Assembly (NCBI RefSeq): GCF_002752165.1
Contig: NZ_MOMB01000006.1
Coordinates: forward strand, 17,460-81,459
From: Erwinia sp. OLFS4
GTDB lineage: Bacteria; Pseudomonadota; Gammaproteobacteria; Enterobacterales; Enterobacteriaceae
Length of the DNA stretch: 64,000 nt
Direction: 5' to 3'
In this document: in pieces, positions 1 through 9,534 of the stretch
How the letters are laid out: each line of letters starts with the position of its first letter
How positions within the stretch are numbered: the first letter of the stretch is position 1
Notes under the pieces: generated by a model
Databases searched by the model: none
Seen by the model: only the letters and a program-made list of their open reading frames with translations
Told to the model about the DNA's origin: nothing
Made by a program: the position numbers and the translations under genes

Positions 1-56
1 AGCACGGCCCCTTCAGGCAGGGTGAGCGGTTCCAGAATCGGCGTAATTTTACTCAT
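1..56 (-). CDS. 5' end of an unidentified gene, runs off the window
   Basis: The reverse strand opens an ATG at 56 with a GGAG ribosome binding site about 9 bases upstream and stays open to the window edge (18 complete codons, beginning MSKITPILEPLTLPEG). It is divergent from the dicarboxylate carrier and fumarase genes and shares their roughly 600-base upstream region, so it could belong to the same metabolic locus. Eighteen residues are too few to name a family. Confidence 0.6.
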   Translation of the reverse strand, partial: MSKITPILEPLTLPEGAV

Positions 57-660
57 TGTCAGTAACTCCAGAAAATATAAATTTTTTAAAAATCGTTATC
101 AGACAAATATATTTCTAATTAATTATGTAGTCGGAATGATTGATATTAATATAACCATTTCCTTAATTACTTAACCGATAACTTTACTTATATAAGTTTT
201 CTCGAAATCAGGTTATTTATTTATTATGTAATTTACTTTCACTCATCATAATTGTTATTCATATGTTATAAAAAAGCAACAGCCGTTTTAATAAACAAAA
301 ATTATTATATATCATTAAGTTATGAATTATCCATCGGCATCCCCCCTGACAGAGACGGCCATTTCAATTACTTAGGAAAATCCTTACCAGCTGACCATTA
401 CATCTGAATGTCATAATAATAAAAAAAACAAATTTTATCTGACTAATTTTATTGATCCAGATCAAATGCAGCCATTGAAGCCATCGCATCAGCCTTCCAT
501 CGGTGGCATTATTATTTTAGCTCAGAACTTTCCTGTTAAATAAACAAGACTTATCGATGTCGCGGTTCTAAAGTTGAAAAAAAGTGATGTAACAACTAAA
601 AAAGTTAACGTGCAATACCGGGGCGTGTAACGCATTCTTCCTAACAGGCAGACCAATACT
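57..660. other. AT-rich divergent regulatory region
   Basis: A strongly AT-rich stretch of about 600 bases between two divergent genes. I see no coding frame in it. It holds a consensus FNR box at 452-465 (listed separately) and probably the promoters of both genes. The AT content would suit H-NS or IHF binding, which is inference only. Confidence 0.6.
452..465. promoter_or_regulatory. FNR binding site (TTGAT-N4-ATCAA)
   Basis: The sequence TTGATCCAGATCAA is an exact match to the FNR consensus half sites TTGAT and ATCAA with four-base spacing. It lies 196 bases before the start codon of the anion carrier and 396 bases from that of the divergent gene. FNR control suits a fumarase/dicarboxylate-exchange locus used without oxygen. 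Position relative to a transcription start is unknown. Confidence 0.75.
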
Positions 661-2172
661 ATGAAACCACTCTCAACATCCTCTACACCGGCAGCGGCTT
701 CTGCGGCCGCTCCGGGTAAAAAAAATCGGCTGATTATGCTGTTCCTGCCGGTAATCGTTGCCGTTCTGCTGTTGCTGGTTCCGGTCCCTGGCGGATTAGA
801 ACCCTACAGCTGGCACTTTTTTGCTATTTTTGTCGGCGTCATCGTCGGATTAATTTTCGAACCGTTGCCCGGTGCGGTAATTGGTCTGACCGGCGTGGTA
901 GTGATTGCGCTGTTCAGCCAGTGGCTGCTATTTAGTCCGGCTGAACTGGCAACGCCAAAGTTTAATCCGGCCACACAAGCGTTTAAATGGGCAGTTAGCG
1001 GTTTCGGCAACTCCACCGTCTGGCTGATTTTCGGTGCCTTTATGTTTGCTGCAGGCTACGATAAAACCCAATTCGGCCGCCGTCTGGCGCTGATTCTGGT
1101 TAAATATCTTGGCCGCCGCAGCCTGACACTCGGTTACGCGATTACCTTTGCCGACCTGCTGCTGGCTCCCTTTACGCCGTCAAATACCGCACGCAGCGGC
1201 GGTACTATCTATCCCATTATTGCCAACCTGCCCCCGCTGTACGATTCAAAACCTAACGATCCCAGCGCCCGTCGTATTGGATCGTATCTGATGTGGGTGG
1301 CTATCACCGCCGCCTGTATTACCAGTTCGATGTTTCTTTCCGCACTGGCACCAAATCTGCTGGCACTGGCGCTGGTGAAAAGCGTTATCGGTTATACCAT
1401 TTCCTGGGGTACCTGGTTTCTGGCTTTTCTGCCGCTCGGGGTACTTCTTATCCTGACCATGCCGCTGCTGGCATACTGGTTCTATCCACCGGAAGTCAAG
1501 ATCAATGATGAAGTGCCGCGCTGGGCAAGCCGGGAACTGGAAAAGCTGGGCAAACTCTCACGCAATGAAATTCTGCTGCTGGTGTTTGTTATCTGCGCGC
1601 TGCTAATGTGGATTTTTGCCACCGCGTGGATTGAACCGGCAATGGCAGCCCTGCTGGTGATTGTTCTGATGCTGTGGACCGGCGTCCTCAACTGGAATGA
1701 TATTACCAGCAATAAAGCCGCCTGGAATACCTTCGCCTGGTTCGCCACGCTGGTCGCACTGGCAGATGGTCTGGCGCGGGTCGGCTTTATCACCTGGCTG
1801 GGTAAGGAAGGTGGTCAGCTGTTACACGGCATTGACCCGCAGGTTTCTGCAGTAATGCTGCTGGTTGCCTTTTACCTGCTGCACTATCTGTTTGCCAGCA
1901 CCACCGCCCATACTACCGCGCTGCTGCCCGCAATGCTGACTATCGCCGCCTCAATACCGGGTATTAATATGCCGGTGTTTTGCCTGATGATGGTGACCTC
2001 TCTGGGCGTGATGGGTATTATCACCCCGTACGGCACCGGCCCCAGCCCGATTTACTACGGCAGTGGTTACCTGCCGACCAAAGATTACTGGCGGTTGGGT
2101 ACCATCTTCGGCGCCATTTTCCTGGTGGCGCTGATGGTCATTGCCTATCCGTGGATGGTCATGATGTTCTGA
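661..2172 (+). CDS. DASS-family dicarboxylate/tricarboxylate carrier (CitT/TtdT/YbhI-like)
   Basis: Inner-membrane anion transporter of 503 residues, of the divalent anion:sodium symporter family, which in enterobacteria includes the succinate exchangers CitT and TtdT. A hydrophilic Ala/Ser/Pro-rich amino terminus (about 20 residues) is followed by many hydrophobic segments typical of the 11-12 helix fold. The two inverted substrate-site loops are visible: PSNTARSGGT with SNT at residues 174-176, and STTAHTTALLPA near residue 420. The fumarase gene follows on the same strand after about 150 bases, which suggests uptake of malate, fumarate or tartrate in exchange for succinate; the FNR box upstream supports anaerobic use. 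Exact substrate cannot be read from sequence. The ATG at 661 fits the alignment length of the family. Confidence 0.85.
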   Translation: MKPLSTSSTPAAASAAAPGKKNRLIMLFLPVIVAVLLLLVPVPGGLEPYSWHFFAIFVGVIVGLIFEPLPGAVIGLTGVVVIALFSQWLLFSPAELATPKFNPATQAFKWAVSGFGNSTVWLIFGAFMFAAGYDKTQFGRRLALILVKYLGRRSLTLGYAITFADLLLAPFTPSNTARSGGTIYPIIANLPPLYDSKPNDPSARRIGSYLMWVAITAACITSSMFLSALAPNLLALALVKSVIGYTISWGTWFLAFLPLGVLLILTMPLLAYWFYPPEVKINDEVPRWASRELEKLGKLSRNEILLLVFVICALLMWIFATAWIEPAMAALLVIVLMLWTGVLNWNDITSNKAAWNTFAWFATLVALADGLARVGFITWLGKEGGQLLHGIDPQVSAVMLLVAFYLLHYLFASTTAHTTALLPAMLTIAASIPGINMPVFCLMMVTSLGVMGIITPYGTGPSPIYYGSGYLPTKDYWRLGTIFGAIFLVALMVIAYPWMVMMF

Positions 2173-2219
2173 TGCCTCTGGCAAGGCGTTTATCGCCTTT
2201 CACCCGCAGTCAGACTTGC

Positions 2220-2245
2220 GCGCCAGCCTGGTAACCGGCTGGCGC
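2220..2245 (+). other. Intercistronic hairpin between carrier and fumarase genes
   Basis: Nine-base perfect stem (GCGCCAGCC, 2220-2228, with GGCTGGCGC, 2237-2245) and an eight-base loop. It is followed by AATAATAACA rather than a T run, so it looks more like an mRNA-stabilising or processing hairpin between two genes of one transcript than a strong intrinsic terminator. Confidence 0.5.
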
Positions 2246-2326
2246 AATAATAACAAATAGCCATTACCTGTGCCGTTGTCTGGTCAGCACCCGTTGGCCG
2301 TCTGTCAGGTAATTAAGTGAGTTAAC

Positions 2327-3970
2327 ATGTCGAACAAGCCCTTTCATTACCAGCCACCTTTTCCGCTGGCTGACGATAACACCGAATATTATCTGCTGAC
2401 CCGCGACTACGTTTCACTTGATGAATTTGCTGGCGAACAGGTACTCAGGGTTGATCCGCAGGCGCTGACCCTGCTGGCAAAACAAGCCTTTCACGATGCC
2501 TCTTTTATGCTGCGTCCGGCGCATCAACAGCAGGTAGCCGCCATTCTTGATGACCCACAGGCCAGTGAAAACGATCGTTATGTGGCCCTGCAATTTTTAC
2601 GCAACGCGGAAATTGCCGCAAAAGGTGTCCTGCCAACCTGTCAGGATACCGGCACTGCCATTATCACCGCGAAAAAAGGTCAACGGGTCTGGACCGGAGG
2701 CGGTGATGCTGCAGCCCTTGCCCGTGGCGTTTATCAGACTTATACCGAAGATAACCTGCGCTATTCGCAGAATGCGCCGCTGGACATGTACAACGAGGTA
2801 AATACCGGCACCAACCTGCCGGCACAAATTGACCTGTACAGCGTCGACGGCGATGAATATCACTTTCTCTGTATCGCCAAAGGCGGCGGTTCCGCCAATA
2901 AAACCTACCTTTATCAGGAAACCAAAGCGCTGCTGGCCCCCGAAAAATTAAAAAATTATCTGATTGATAAAATGCGTACGCTTGGCACCGCTGCCTGCCC
3001 GCCTTACCACATCGCTTTTGTTATTGGCGGCACCTCGGCTGAAAGTACGTTAAAAACGGTAAAGCTGGCGTCGGCGCACTACTATGATGGCTTGCCAACG
3101 CAAGGGAACGAGCATGGGCAGGCTTTTCGCGATACGGCGCTGGAACAGGCACTGCTGGAAGCCGCGCAGCAGCTTGGTCTGGGGGCACAGTTTGGCGGTA
3201 AATATTTTGCCCACGATATACGGGTGATTCGCCTGCCGCGTCACGGCGCATCCTGCCCGGTTGGCATGGGGGTTTCCTGCTCAGCAGACCGTAACATTAA
3301 AGCCAAAATTAACCGCGAAGGTATCTGGATTGAGAAGCTGGAATCCCATCCCGGCCGCTATATTCCCGCCCGACTGCGTCAGCAGGGCGAAGGCGATGTG
3401 GTACAGGTCGATCTTAACCGGCCGATGAAAGACATTCTGGCACAGCTAACTACCTGTCCGGTCTCGACCCGTCTGTCGCTCAACGGCACCATTATTGTTG
3501 CACGGGATATTGCCCATGCCAGACTGCAGGAAAGGATCACTCACGGCGAGGGTCTGCCGCAGTATATTAAAGATCACCCGGTCTATTACGCCGGTCCGGC
3601 AAAAAACCCGTCAGGTTATGCTTCCGGTTCCCTTGGGCCAACAACCGCCGGGCGCATGGATTCTTATGTCGATCTGTTACAATCTCACGGTGGCAGCATG
3701 ATCATGCTGGCAAAAGGCAACCGCAGTCAGCAGGTTACCGATGCCTGTCATAAACACGGTGGCGTCTACCTGGGTAGCATTGGCGGACCGGCTGCGGTGC
3801 TGGCACAACAGAGTATCAGAAAGCTTAAATGCCTGGAGTATGCCGAACTGGGGATGGAAGCAATCTGGAAAATCGAGGTGGAAAACTTTCCGGCGTTTGT
3901 GCTGGTGGATGACAAAGGCAATGATTTCTTTCAGCAGATCAATAATCAATGCGCTGCCTGCGTGAAATAA
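2327..3970 (+). CDS. fumA: Class I fumarate hydratase (FumA/FumB type)
   Basis: Iron-sulfur fumarase of 547 residues that interconverts fumarate and malate; same length and near-continuous similarity to E. coli FumA and FumB. Cys105 lies in PTCQDTGTA, a second cluster cysteine is in TAACPPYH and a third in GVSCSADRN; together these are the ligands of the [4Fe-4S] cluster that binds substrate. The carboxy-terminal swivelling domain with [13 protein letters not shown] is complete. FumA and FumB are too alike to separate by eye. The pairing with a DASS carrier and an upstream FNR box argues for a FumB-like anaerobic role (malate to fumarate for respiration), so the symbol is given by family, not by proven orthology. 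Confidence 0.92.
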   Translation: MSNKPFHYQPPFPLADDNTEYYLLTRDYVSLDEFAGEQVLRVDPQALTLLAKQAFHDASFMLRPAHQQQVAAILDDPQASENDRYVALQFLRNAEIAAKGVLPTCQDTGTAIITAKKGQRVWTGGGDAAALARGVYQTYTEDNLRYSQNAPLDMYNEVNTGTNLPAQIDLYSVDGDEYHFLCIAKGGGSANKTYLYQETKALLAPEKLKNYLIDKMRTLGTAACPPYHIAFVIGGTSAESTLKTVKLASAHYYDGLPTQGNEHGQAFRDTALEQALLEAAQQLGLGAQFGGKYFAHDIRVIRLPRHGASCPVGMGVSCSADRNIKAKINREGIWIEKLESHPGRYIPARLRQQGEGDVVQVDLNRPMKDILAQLTTCPVSTRLSLNGTIIVARDIAHARLQERITHGEGLPQYIKDHPVYYAGPAKNPSGYASGSLGPTTAGRMDSYVDLLQSHGGSMIMLAKGNRSQQVTDACHKHGGVYLGSIGGPAAVLAQQSIRKLKCLEYAELGMEAIWKIEVENFPAFVLVDDKGNDFFQQINNQCAACVK

Positions 3971-3998
3971 CCTTTCTATTAATTAACAGGCCATTTTG

Positions 3999-4424
3999 AT
4001 GACCCAAACCGTTGAACAACTGAAACAGTGTTACCACAATGCCCCGCACTGGGCATTTGGTGATTCACCTGAACTGGCCGACTCACTGGCGGCGCGGGTA
4101 GTACGTGGCGTGAAAACGGCAACCTGCTGTTCACTGGCATCCTATCAGCGGGACATTCCTCAGTAGGTGAAAGTCGGCAGTTACCACATCATTGTCGACA
4201 GCCAGCAGCAGCCGGTATGCGTTATCCGCATACAATCTCTTGGCCTGATCCGTTTTGAAGATATGTCCGATACGCTGGCAGCGATGGAGGGCGAAGGTGA
4301 CCTGTCGCTGGCAGGCTGGCGCGCTGCTCACCGGGCTTTTTTCAGCCGTGAAGGCACCTTCAGTGAAAACATGGAATTAGTGTTTCAGACATTCCGTGTC
4401 GTGCAGGTGATCAAAGCACTGTAA
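3999..4424 (+). pseudogene. ASCH-domain protein gene with an in-frame amber stop
   Basis: An ATG at 3999 opens a frame reading MTQTVEQLKQCYHNAP, with HWAFGDSPELADSLAARVVRG (split around residues 17-37) typical of ASCH-domain proteins, which have a PUA-like RNA-binding fold. After 55 codons a TAG at 4164-4166 interrupts it. The same frame then continues without change to TAA at 4424 with family-like sequence (GSYHIIVDSQQQPVCVIR, then EGEGDLSLAGWRAAHRAFF). Read through, the product would be about 141 residues, normal for the family. No frameshift is needed, so this is a single nonsense change; suppression, recent decay or a sequencing error are all possible. A GTG directly after the stop could start a truncated product, but no ribosome site is obvious. 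Confidence 0.8.
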
Positions 4425-4433
4425 CCCCCGGTT

Positions 4434-4450
4434 CCCCGCGTTCAGCGGGG
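4434..4450. terminator. Hairpin between convergent genes
   Basis: CCCCGC (4434-4439), five-base loop, GCGGGG (4445-4450) followed by ATTTA. It sits between the ASCH pseudogene and the convergent deaminase gene and overlaps the stop codon of the latter. A weak two-way terminator is likely, though there is no true T run. Confidence 0.45.
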
Positions 4451-4915
4451 ATTTAACCGCTGCCAGCGCTGATACACTTTAAGCGCATCATGATGGCCAG
4501 CATGCACCATCGGCAAGCGCCGCTCACTGATTGGCCGGGCAAACTCATCATAAAAGGTCTCCAGCTCAAAATAGTGGCGGTCGTCCCGGTAGTATGGCGC
4601 ATACTCTTCGCGGGTAGTGAGGTAGATAACCTGCTTCGGACTGCAGTAATAAAGCGCGCCAAGACACATCGGACAGGGGCTGGCAAGGATATAAATTTCA
4701 CAGTCGTGCAGGCTTTCACGCCCGAGTTTTTTACAGGCCTGGCGTATCGCCAGAATCTCTGCGTGGGCAGTCGGGTCCTGGGTTTGTGCCACCTGGTTTG
4801 GACTTTGCGCGATAATCTCACCGTTTCGCGCAATCACGGTGGCAAACGGTCGGCCACCCTCTTCAACATTTTGCATCGCCAGCCCGATGGTTTGTTTAAT
4901 TAAGTCCATACTCAC
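4442..4915 (-). CDS. Nucleoside/guanine deaminase of the CDA superfamily
   Basis: Zinc deaminase of 157 residues. The catalytic motifs are HAE (in DPTAHAEILAIR, about residues 50-53) and PCPMC (in LASPCPMCLGALYY, about residues 79-83), which supply one His and two Cys zinc ligands and the Glu proton shuttle. The carboxy-terminal part (YYRDDRHYFELETFYDEFARP) is typical of guanine deaminase and TadA-related nucleoside deaminases rather than of true TadA, so a purine-salvage role is more likely than tRNA editing. It is divergent from a LysR-family gene 108 bases away, a usual arrangement for a regulator and its target. Substrate is inferred from family only. Confidence 0.8.
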   Translation of the reverse strand: MSMDLIKQTIGLAMQNVEEGGRPFATVIARNGEIIAQSPNQVAQTQDPTAHAEILAIRQACKKLGRESLHDCEIYILASPCPMCLGALYYCSPKQVIYLTTREEYAPYYRDDRHYFELETFYDEFARPISERRLPMVHAGHHDALKVYQRWQRLNPR

Positions 4916-5023
4916 CTCACTTTTACTGTCAGATTACCGTGCCGCAATAACGTCTGTTCAGTATGTGAGATTTTTACTATAAGTTAAAAGACTGAATAAT
5001 AATCGAAGTTATAATTTATTCTT

Positions 5024-5938
5024 ATGGATAATCTGATGTCACTGCGTCATCTTCACTATTTTATTGCCGTCGCCGAATACGGTAGCTTTACCCGTGCCGC
5101 CGAAGCACTGTTTGTTTCACAGCCGGCGTTATCACAACAAATCAAATTGCTGGAAACCCATCTCGGCGCCCCCCTGTTTTCGCGCAGCGGACGCCTGACC
5201 CGACTGACGGATGCCGGCGTGGTCTATCTGCACTATGCCCGCCAGGCACTGCAACAACTGGAATCCGGCCGTCAGGCGATTCATGACGTCAAAGATTTAA
5301 GCCGCGGCCAGCTGCGCATTGCACTAACACCCACCTTTAGTGCATGGCTAATGGGCCCGCTGCTGGCAGAATTTTCTGCCCGCTATCCGGGAATTAACCT
5401 GCAGTTAAATGAATTGTCGCAGGAACATATTGAACAGGCCCTGCTGGCCGATGAAGCCGATTGCGGGCTGGCCTATGATAGCGTGCGGTCTGCCGGCCTT
5501 AGCTCACTGAAATTATTTGATGAAACCCTGGCCGTTGTGGTTAGTCAGCAACATCCGCTCGCCACACAACGCACCCTGTCATTACAGCAACTCGGCGCTC
5601 AGCGCCTGATATTACTGACGAAAAATTTTGCGACACGCAGCCAGATTGATGCTTTTCTGCAGCAGCATCAGATAAGCCCTGACATCATAATGGAAGCCAG
5701 CTCGCCGGGAGCAGTGTGCGAAATTGTCCGCCATAGTCAGCTGGTCACGCTGTTACCGGCACCGGTTGCCCATGCAGCGTCAGGACTCCGGGCGCTGGCG
5801 CTGCGTCAGGCCTGCCTGCAACGTAGTGCACTTTTCATTCAGCGTAGTCAGGGCAGGCAAACCGCCGCCGCACAAGCGTTTGGGCACCTGTGTCAGCAAC
5901 GCGCGGCCGTCTTTGCTAGCGGCATTGATCCACGCTGA
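5024..5938 (+). CDS. LysR-family transcriptional regulator, CynR-like
   Basis: A 304-residue LysR-type regulator. The amino terminus carries the winged helix (SFTRAAEALFVSQPALSQQI, residues about 22-41) and the rest the periplasmic-binding-like effector domain. Stretches such as RQAIHDVKDLSRGQLRIALTPTF (split at about residues 87-109) follow E. coli CynR closely, but no cyanase genes are near. The partner is more likely the divergent deaminase gene, whose start is 108 bases away across an AT-rich spacer. The Met at 5024 and the one four codons on are both possible starts; E. coli CynR would align with the second. Confidence 0.85.
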   Translation: MDNLMSLRHLHYFIAVAEYGSFTRAAEALFVSQPALSQQIKLLETHLGAPLFSRSGRLTRLTDAGVVYLHYARQALQQLESGRQAIHDVKDLSRGQLRIALTPTFSAWLMGPLLAEFSARYPGINLQLNELSQEHIEQALLADEADCGLAYDSVRSAGLSSLKLFDETLAVVVSQQHPLATQRTLSLQQLGAQRLILLTKNFATRSQIDAFLQQHQISPDIIMEASSPGAVCEIVRHSQLVTLLPAPVAHAASGLRALALRQACLQRSALFIQRSQGRQTAAAQAFGHLCQQRAAVFASGIDPR

Positions 5939-6066
5939 CAAACGTAGCGACGAATACCCGCTTCACACTCTGCGGTTAAAAAACGGGAAAAATTGTCAGC
6001 TTCGGCTAAAGTCGTTTGATGCTCAGTGAGTTAGTGCTGAGTCAAAGATAACAAGGAGTGACAACT

Positions 6067-7749
6067 ATGCATAAATCTGTCGCTGGCAGCCGGCGCACCT
6101 CAACCCCAATCCGCCCCTGGATGCTGTCAGCCATACTGATTCTTTTTCATCTGCCTGCGCTGGCTGATGACCCGGCGCGTTTACTTGATGAGAGCACTCA
6201 GCCACCCGATGTACGTTTTGGCCCCCTTTATACGGCAGTACAATCGGCCAGACTTTTTGCCGACCAGAAAACCTTTGCCGATGCAATCCCTGTTTCCGAT
6301 CCCAATACCATTCTTGCCGACTGGCAGATGCAGAAACATCAGCGCAATTTCGATCTCCGCCATTTTATTGAACTTAATTTTACCCTGCCCGCCAGCAACA
6401 CAGATTATGTCTCACCGGCCGGCCAGAGTCTGCGGGCGCATATTGACGGTCTGTGGCCAGTACTAACCCGTCATACTGAAAAAACTGAACGCTGGGACTC
6501 GCTGCTGCCGCTAGCAAAACCTTATGTGGTGCCCGGCGGTCGCTTTCGCGAAGTCTATTACTGGGACAGCTATTTTACTATGCTCGGTCTGGCGGAAGGC
6601 GGTCACTGGGAAAGCGTACAGAACATGGTGGATAATTTCGCCTCCCAGCTGGATCGTTACGGCCACATTCCAAACGGTAACCGCAGCTACTACCTGAGCC
6701 GTTCTCAGCCCCCTTTCTTCAGTATGATGATTGATTTGCTGGCCAGTCATAACGGTGACGATGTTTATCGTCATTACCTGCCTCAGCTGCGTAAAGAATA
6801 CAGTTACTGGATGGCCGGCGCAGACAAACTTAAAGCGGGTGAAGCCGGTTTACGCGCCGTCAGGCTGCCGGATGGTACTACGCTAAACCGTTACTGGGAC
6901 GAGCGTGACGTACCGCGCACTGAATCCTGGCTGGATGACCAGCAAACGGCACGCAATGCGTCGTCGCGGCCAAAACAGCAGGTATGGCGCGACCTGCGTG
7001 CTGGCGCGGCCTCCGGCTGGGATTTCAGCTCACGCTGGCTGGCCTCGCCTGACAATCTGGCCTCCATACGTACCACCTCGCTACTGCCGGTGGATCTGAA
7101 TTCACTGCTCTATCATCTGGAACTGACGCTGGCAAAAGCCAGCAGATTAAATCATGACGACACCGCGGCCAGCCAATATCAAAAGCTGGCGCAGGCGCGT
7201 CAGCAGGCGATTAACCACCTGCTATGGGATGACAAACAGGGCTGGTATGTTGATTATGACTGGCAAAAACAAGCTATCCATCCCCCCCTTACCGCGGCGG
7301 CACTGTTTCCGCTCTATCTGCAGATAGCCAGCCAGCAGCAGGCCGACCGTACGGCAACCGCCGTGCAACAGCAGCTGGTCAAACCCGGCGGTCTGGTAAC
7401 CAGCACCGTCAATAACGGTCAGCAGTGGGATGCGCCTAATGGCTGGGCGCCGCTGCAGTGGGTCGCGGTAACTGGCCTGAATTATTATGGTAAGCAGACG
7501 CTGGCGCGTGAAATAGGCATACGCTTTCTGACTAACGTACAAAAAACCTATGATAAAGAACACCGGCTGGTTGAAAAGTATGTGGTGGAAGGCGATAACA
7601 TGGGGGACGGTGCTGGCGGGGAATATTCATTACAGGATGGTTTTGGCTGGACCAATGGTGTGACGCTTAAGCTGCTGGACAGCTGGTGTCCCCAGGGCAT
7701 GACCTGTAATAATGTTTCGGACATTCCGGCGCTGACACAGACAAAATAA
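6067..7749 (+). CDS. treA: Periplasmic trehalase
   Basis: Glycoside hydrolase family 37 enzyme (560 residues) that splits trehalose to two glucose in the periplasm, so osmotically exported or external trehalose can be used. The start is ATG 6067, 9 bases after an AAGGAG; an earlier in-frame GTG at 6058 touches that ribosome site and is rejected. A signal peptide with hydrophobic core MLSAILILFHLPALA precedes the mature protein. Both trehalase signatures are present: PGGRFREVYYWDSYF and QWDAPNGWAPLQ. The catalytic Asp lies in RAGAASGWDFSSRW and the catalytic Glu in GGEYSLQDGFGWTNG. The signal peptide separates it from cytoplasmic TreF. Trehalose synthesis genes otsBA are 38 kb away in the same window. 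Confidence 0.93.
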   Translation: MHKSVAGSRRTSTPIRPWMLSAILILFHLPALADDPARLLDESTQPPDVRFGPLYTAVQSARLFADQKTFADAIPVSDPNTILADWQMQKHQRNFDLRHFIELNFTLPASNTDYVSPAGQSLRAHIDGLWPVLTRHTEKTERWDSLLPLAKPYVVPGGRFREVYYWDSYFTMLGLAEGGHWESVQNMVDNFASQLDRYGHIPNGNRSYYLSRSQPPFFSMMIDLLASHNGDDVYRHYLPQLRKEYSYWMAGADKLKAGEAGLRAVRLPDGTTLNRYWDERDVPRTESWLDDQQTARNASSRPKQQVWRDLRAGAASGWDFSSRWLASPDNLASIRTTSLLPVDLNSLLYHLELTLAKASRLNHDDTAASQYQKLAQARQQAINHLLWDDKQGWYVDYDWQKQAIHPPLTAAALFPLYLQIASQQQADRTATAVQQQLVKPGGLVTSTVNNGQQWDAPNGWAPLQWVAVTGLNYYGKQTLAREIGIRFLTNVQKTYDKEHRLVEKYVVEGDNMGDGAGGEYSLQDGFGWTNGVTLKLLDSWCPQGMTCNNVSDIPALTQTK

Positions 7750-7758
7750 CCGGCCTGA

Positions 7759-7781
7759 TGCCACCGCTTAACGCGGTGGCA
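7759..7781. terminator. Hairpin between convergent treA and ycdY
   Basis: Nine-base perfect stem TGCCACCGC/GCGGTGGCA with a five-base TTAAC loop, located between two convergent genes. No T run follows on either strand, so termination strength is uncertain. Confidence 0.5.
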
Positions 7782-7795
7782 ACCGTCTGCAGGCT

Positions 7796-8350
7796 TCACT
7801 CATCAGGCTGCTCTGCCAGTTCTTCACGCATCGCCTGCACCGCATCACGGGTTAAGGCTGCCAGGGTACGATAAAACGGCGTTGTCGCATGCGCTTCCAT
7901 CTTGCCAAGAAACGCGCCGCACCACGGCATCAGATAATCATCAAACAGGGTTTTCTGGGCGTTTGCGTCAGCCGTTTCATCCTGGTCTTCCAGCCAGGAG
8001 GCCGCCAGCAATATCTGTCCTATATGATCGGCAGGAGCCTCACTCAGCGGCATTCCCTGAGCCTGCAGAAACTGGCGCACTGCCGCCTCCTGCGGTCCGT
8101 TTTGCCAGCGGGAACCATAAGGCGGCACCCGGCAATCCTCGCCAACAAACAAAGCATTATAATCTGTCGCCAGCGCCTGCGGATCGCAACTTTGTTGCAG
8201 ACGGGTCAGTAAATCGTCCTGTTCAAGCGGCCAGCTCTGCGCCAGCTTACCGTCCTGCAGCAGGGTAAACAGCGGCACCAGCAGCGGGTCCTGCGGCTGA
8301 CGGTTAAATAACGAGCCGAGAACACGGCAGATAATGGAAAATTCATTCAT
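7796..8350 (-). CDS. ycdY: TorD-family chaperone YcdY
   Basis: All-helical protein of 184 residues, the same length as E. coli YcdY and similar throughout (NEFSIICRVLGSLFNRQPQD at the start; LLAASWLEDQ and MPWCGAFLGKMEAHATTPF further in). TorD-family proteins assist cofactor insertion; YcdY is known as an atypical member that activates the zinc phosphatase YcdX. It follows ycdX on the same strand with 13 bases between them, so the pair is surely cotranscribed. Both have been linked to swarming in E. coli, which fits a genome with a full chemotaxis block. Confidence 0.9.
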   Translation of the reverse strand: MNEFSIICRVLGSLFNRQPQDPLLVPLFTLLQDGKLAQSWPLEQDDLLTRLQQSCDPQALATDYNALFVGEDCRVPPYGSRWQNGPQEAAVRQFLQAQGMPLSEAPADHIGQILLAASWLEDQDETADANAQKTLFDDYLMPWCGAFLGKMEAHATTPFYRTLAALTRDAVQAMREELAEQPDE

Positions 8351-8363
8351 AGGGCGATGTCCG

Positions 8364-9110
8364 TTAGGCGATCAGTTCAGCAAATTCAGGAATAGTCCTG
8401 CCGGTTCGCTGCGTTAAAAACGACAGCAGACGCTGCGGCGAAACATTTAACACGCGCTCCTGCGGGAACGCCACTTCATTCATTATGCGCTTACAGTGTC
8501 CGAACTCACCGAGCGTAAATGCAGTATGTGAGTCCGAGCCGAGTGCCAGCCAGCCACCGGCTTGTTTCACTGCCGCAACAATCTGCCGGCAATTGGGTTC
8601 GCTTCCACTGCGAGAGGTCGTAAATGAAGAGTTGTTCAGTTCAAGCGCCACATTATAACGCGCGGCTGCCCCGGCAATAGCCGGAATGTCTACCGGATAT
8701 TTGGGGTTGCCCGGATGGCTGATAATATGCACTTTACCGCTGGCCATTGCGGCAATCATCGCCTCGGTATTGGCCTGCTTATCCTGCGGTGGCAACACCG
8801 GCTCATGAAAGCCGGCAATGATGATATCCATCGCATCCATCATCGGCCCGCTGCAATCAATTTCGCCTTGCCGGTTTTTAATATTCGCTTCAATGCCACG
8901 CAGTATACCGACACCGTCCACCAGTCGGGGCCAGACGCGCATATTAACAAAATGCCAGTAATGGGGGGCATCGGCCATATCCGGGCCATGATCAGTGATT
9001 GCCAGCAGCCTGATGCCTACCTGCTGCGCCTGTAAAACATAGTCACGCAGCGTGCTGTAGGCATGGGTACTGGCGACGGTATGCATATGAAGGTCAACCG
9101 GGTATTGCAT
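8364..9110 (-). CDS. ycdX: PHP-domain phosphatase YcdX
   Basis: Zinc-dependent PHP-family phosphatase of 248 residues. Metal-binding motifs are clear: [10 protein letters not shown] near the start, [25 protein letters not shown] and GSDSHTAF. I place the start at ATG 9110 ([11 protein letters not shown]) because AAGGAG lies just upstream and E. coli YcdX begins at the same point; the open frame extends 23 codons further but that part has no similarity. First gene of a ycdX-ycdY operon. In E. coli these two sit with ghrA elsewhere on the chromosome; here they lie next to ruvB, where E. coli has znuBC. Confidence 0.92.
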   Translation of the reverse strand: MQYPVDLHMHTVASTHAYSTLRDYVLQAQQVGIRLLAITDHGPDMADAPHYWHFVNMRVWPRLVDGVGILRGIEANIKNRQGEIDCSGPMMDAMDIIIAGFHEPVLPPQDKQANTEAMIAAMASGKVHIISHPGNPKYPVDIPAIAGAAARYNVALELNNSSFTTSRSGSEPNCRQIVAAVKQAGGWLALGSDSHTAFTLGEFGHCKRIMNEVAFPQERVLNVSPQRLLSFLTQRTGRTIPEFAELIA

Positions 9111-9534
9111 AAATATTCTCCTTAGTTCTGCCGGCAAGGATAACAGGCAGCCTGGCGCTGACAGGATGAGTAACCGCACTGGCTATACTGCCCAGAACGC
9201 TACAACCAGACAGCGATTGATACGCGCAGTGGCAGCATCCTTCCTGCGACCGTAACAACGAGCCAGCGCTATAAGTCAGACCAGCGGCTCAGCAGAAAAC
9301 GCTGGCGGAGGGCCAGTGCGCCCTGGTTGCATATTAACCGATGGATAATAAAGTATAGCCAGATCAGGATTGCGGTTTTTCCTCAGCCGTGCCGTGCCGG
9401 AAAAGAAATAAGTTTGCAGTATATCATTATCAGCCTGCGAAGGCAGGGAATACCCTCAGCTGCGGGCTGAAACCCACCGGAGAAAAAGACTAACCGCATA
9501 TTCGGGTAATATCGGCCACAGCTAACCGGATGGG
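9111..9534. other. Intergenic region, no gene seen
   Basis: About 420 bases between the ycdX start and the ruvB stop, both genes on the minus strand. It must hold the ycdX promoter and the end of the ruvAB transcript. GC-rich short inverted repeats around 9435-9475 could form structure, but I could not match them to a known riboswitch or terminator. Confidence 0.4.

Noticed and set aside
6058..6066. GTG at 6058 as the trehalase start
   Set aside because: It directly abuts the AAGGAG ribosome site; ATG 6067 has proper spacing.
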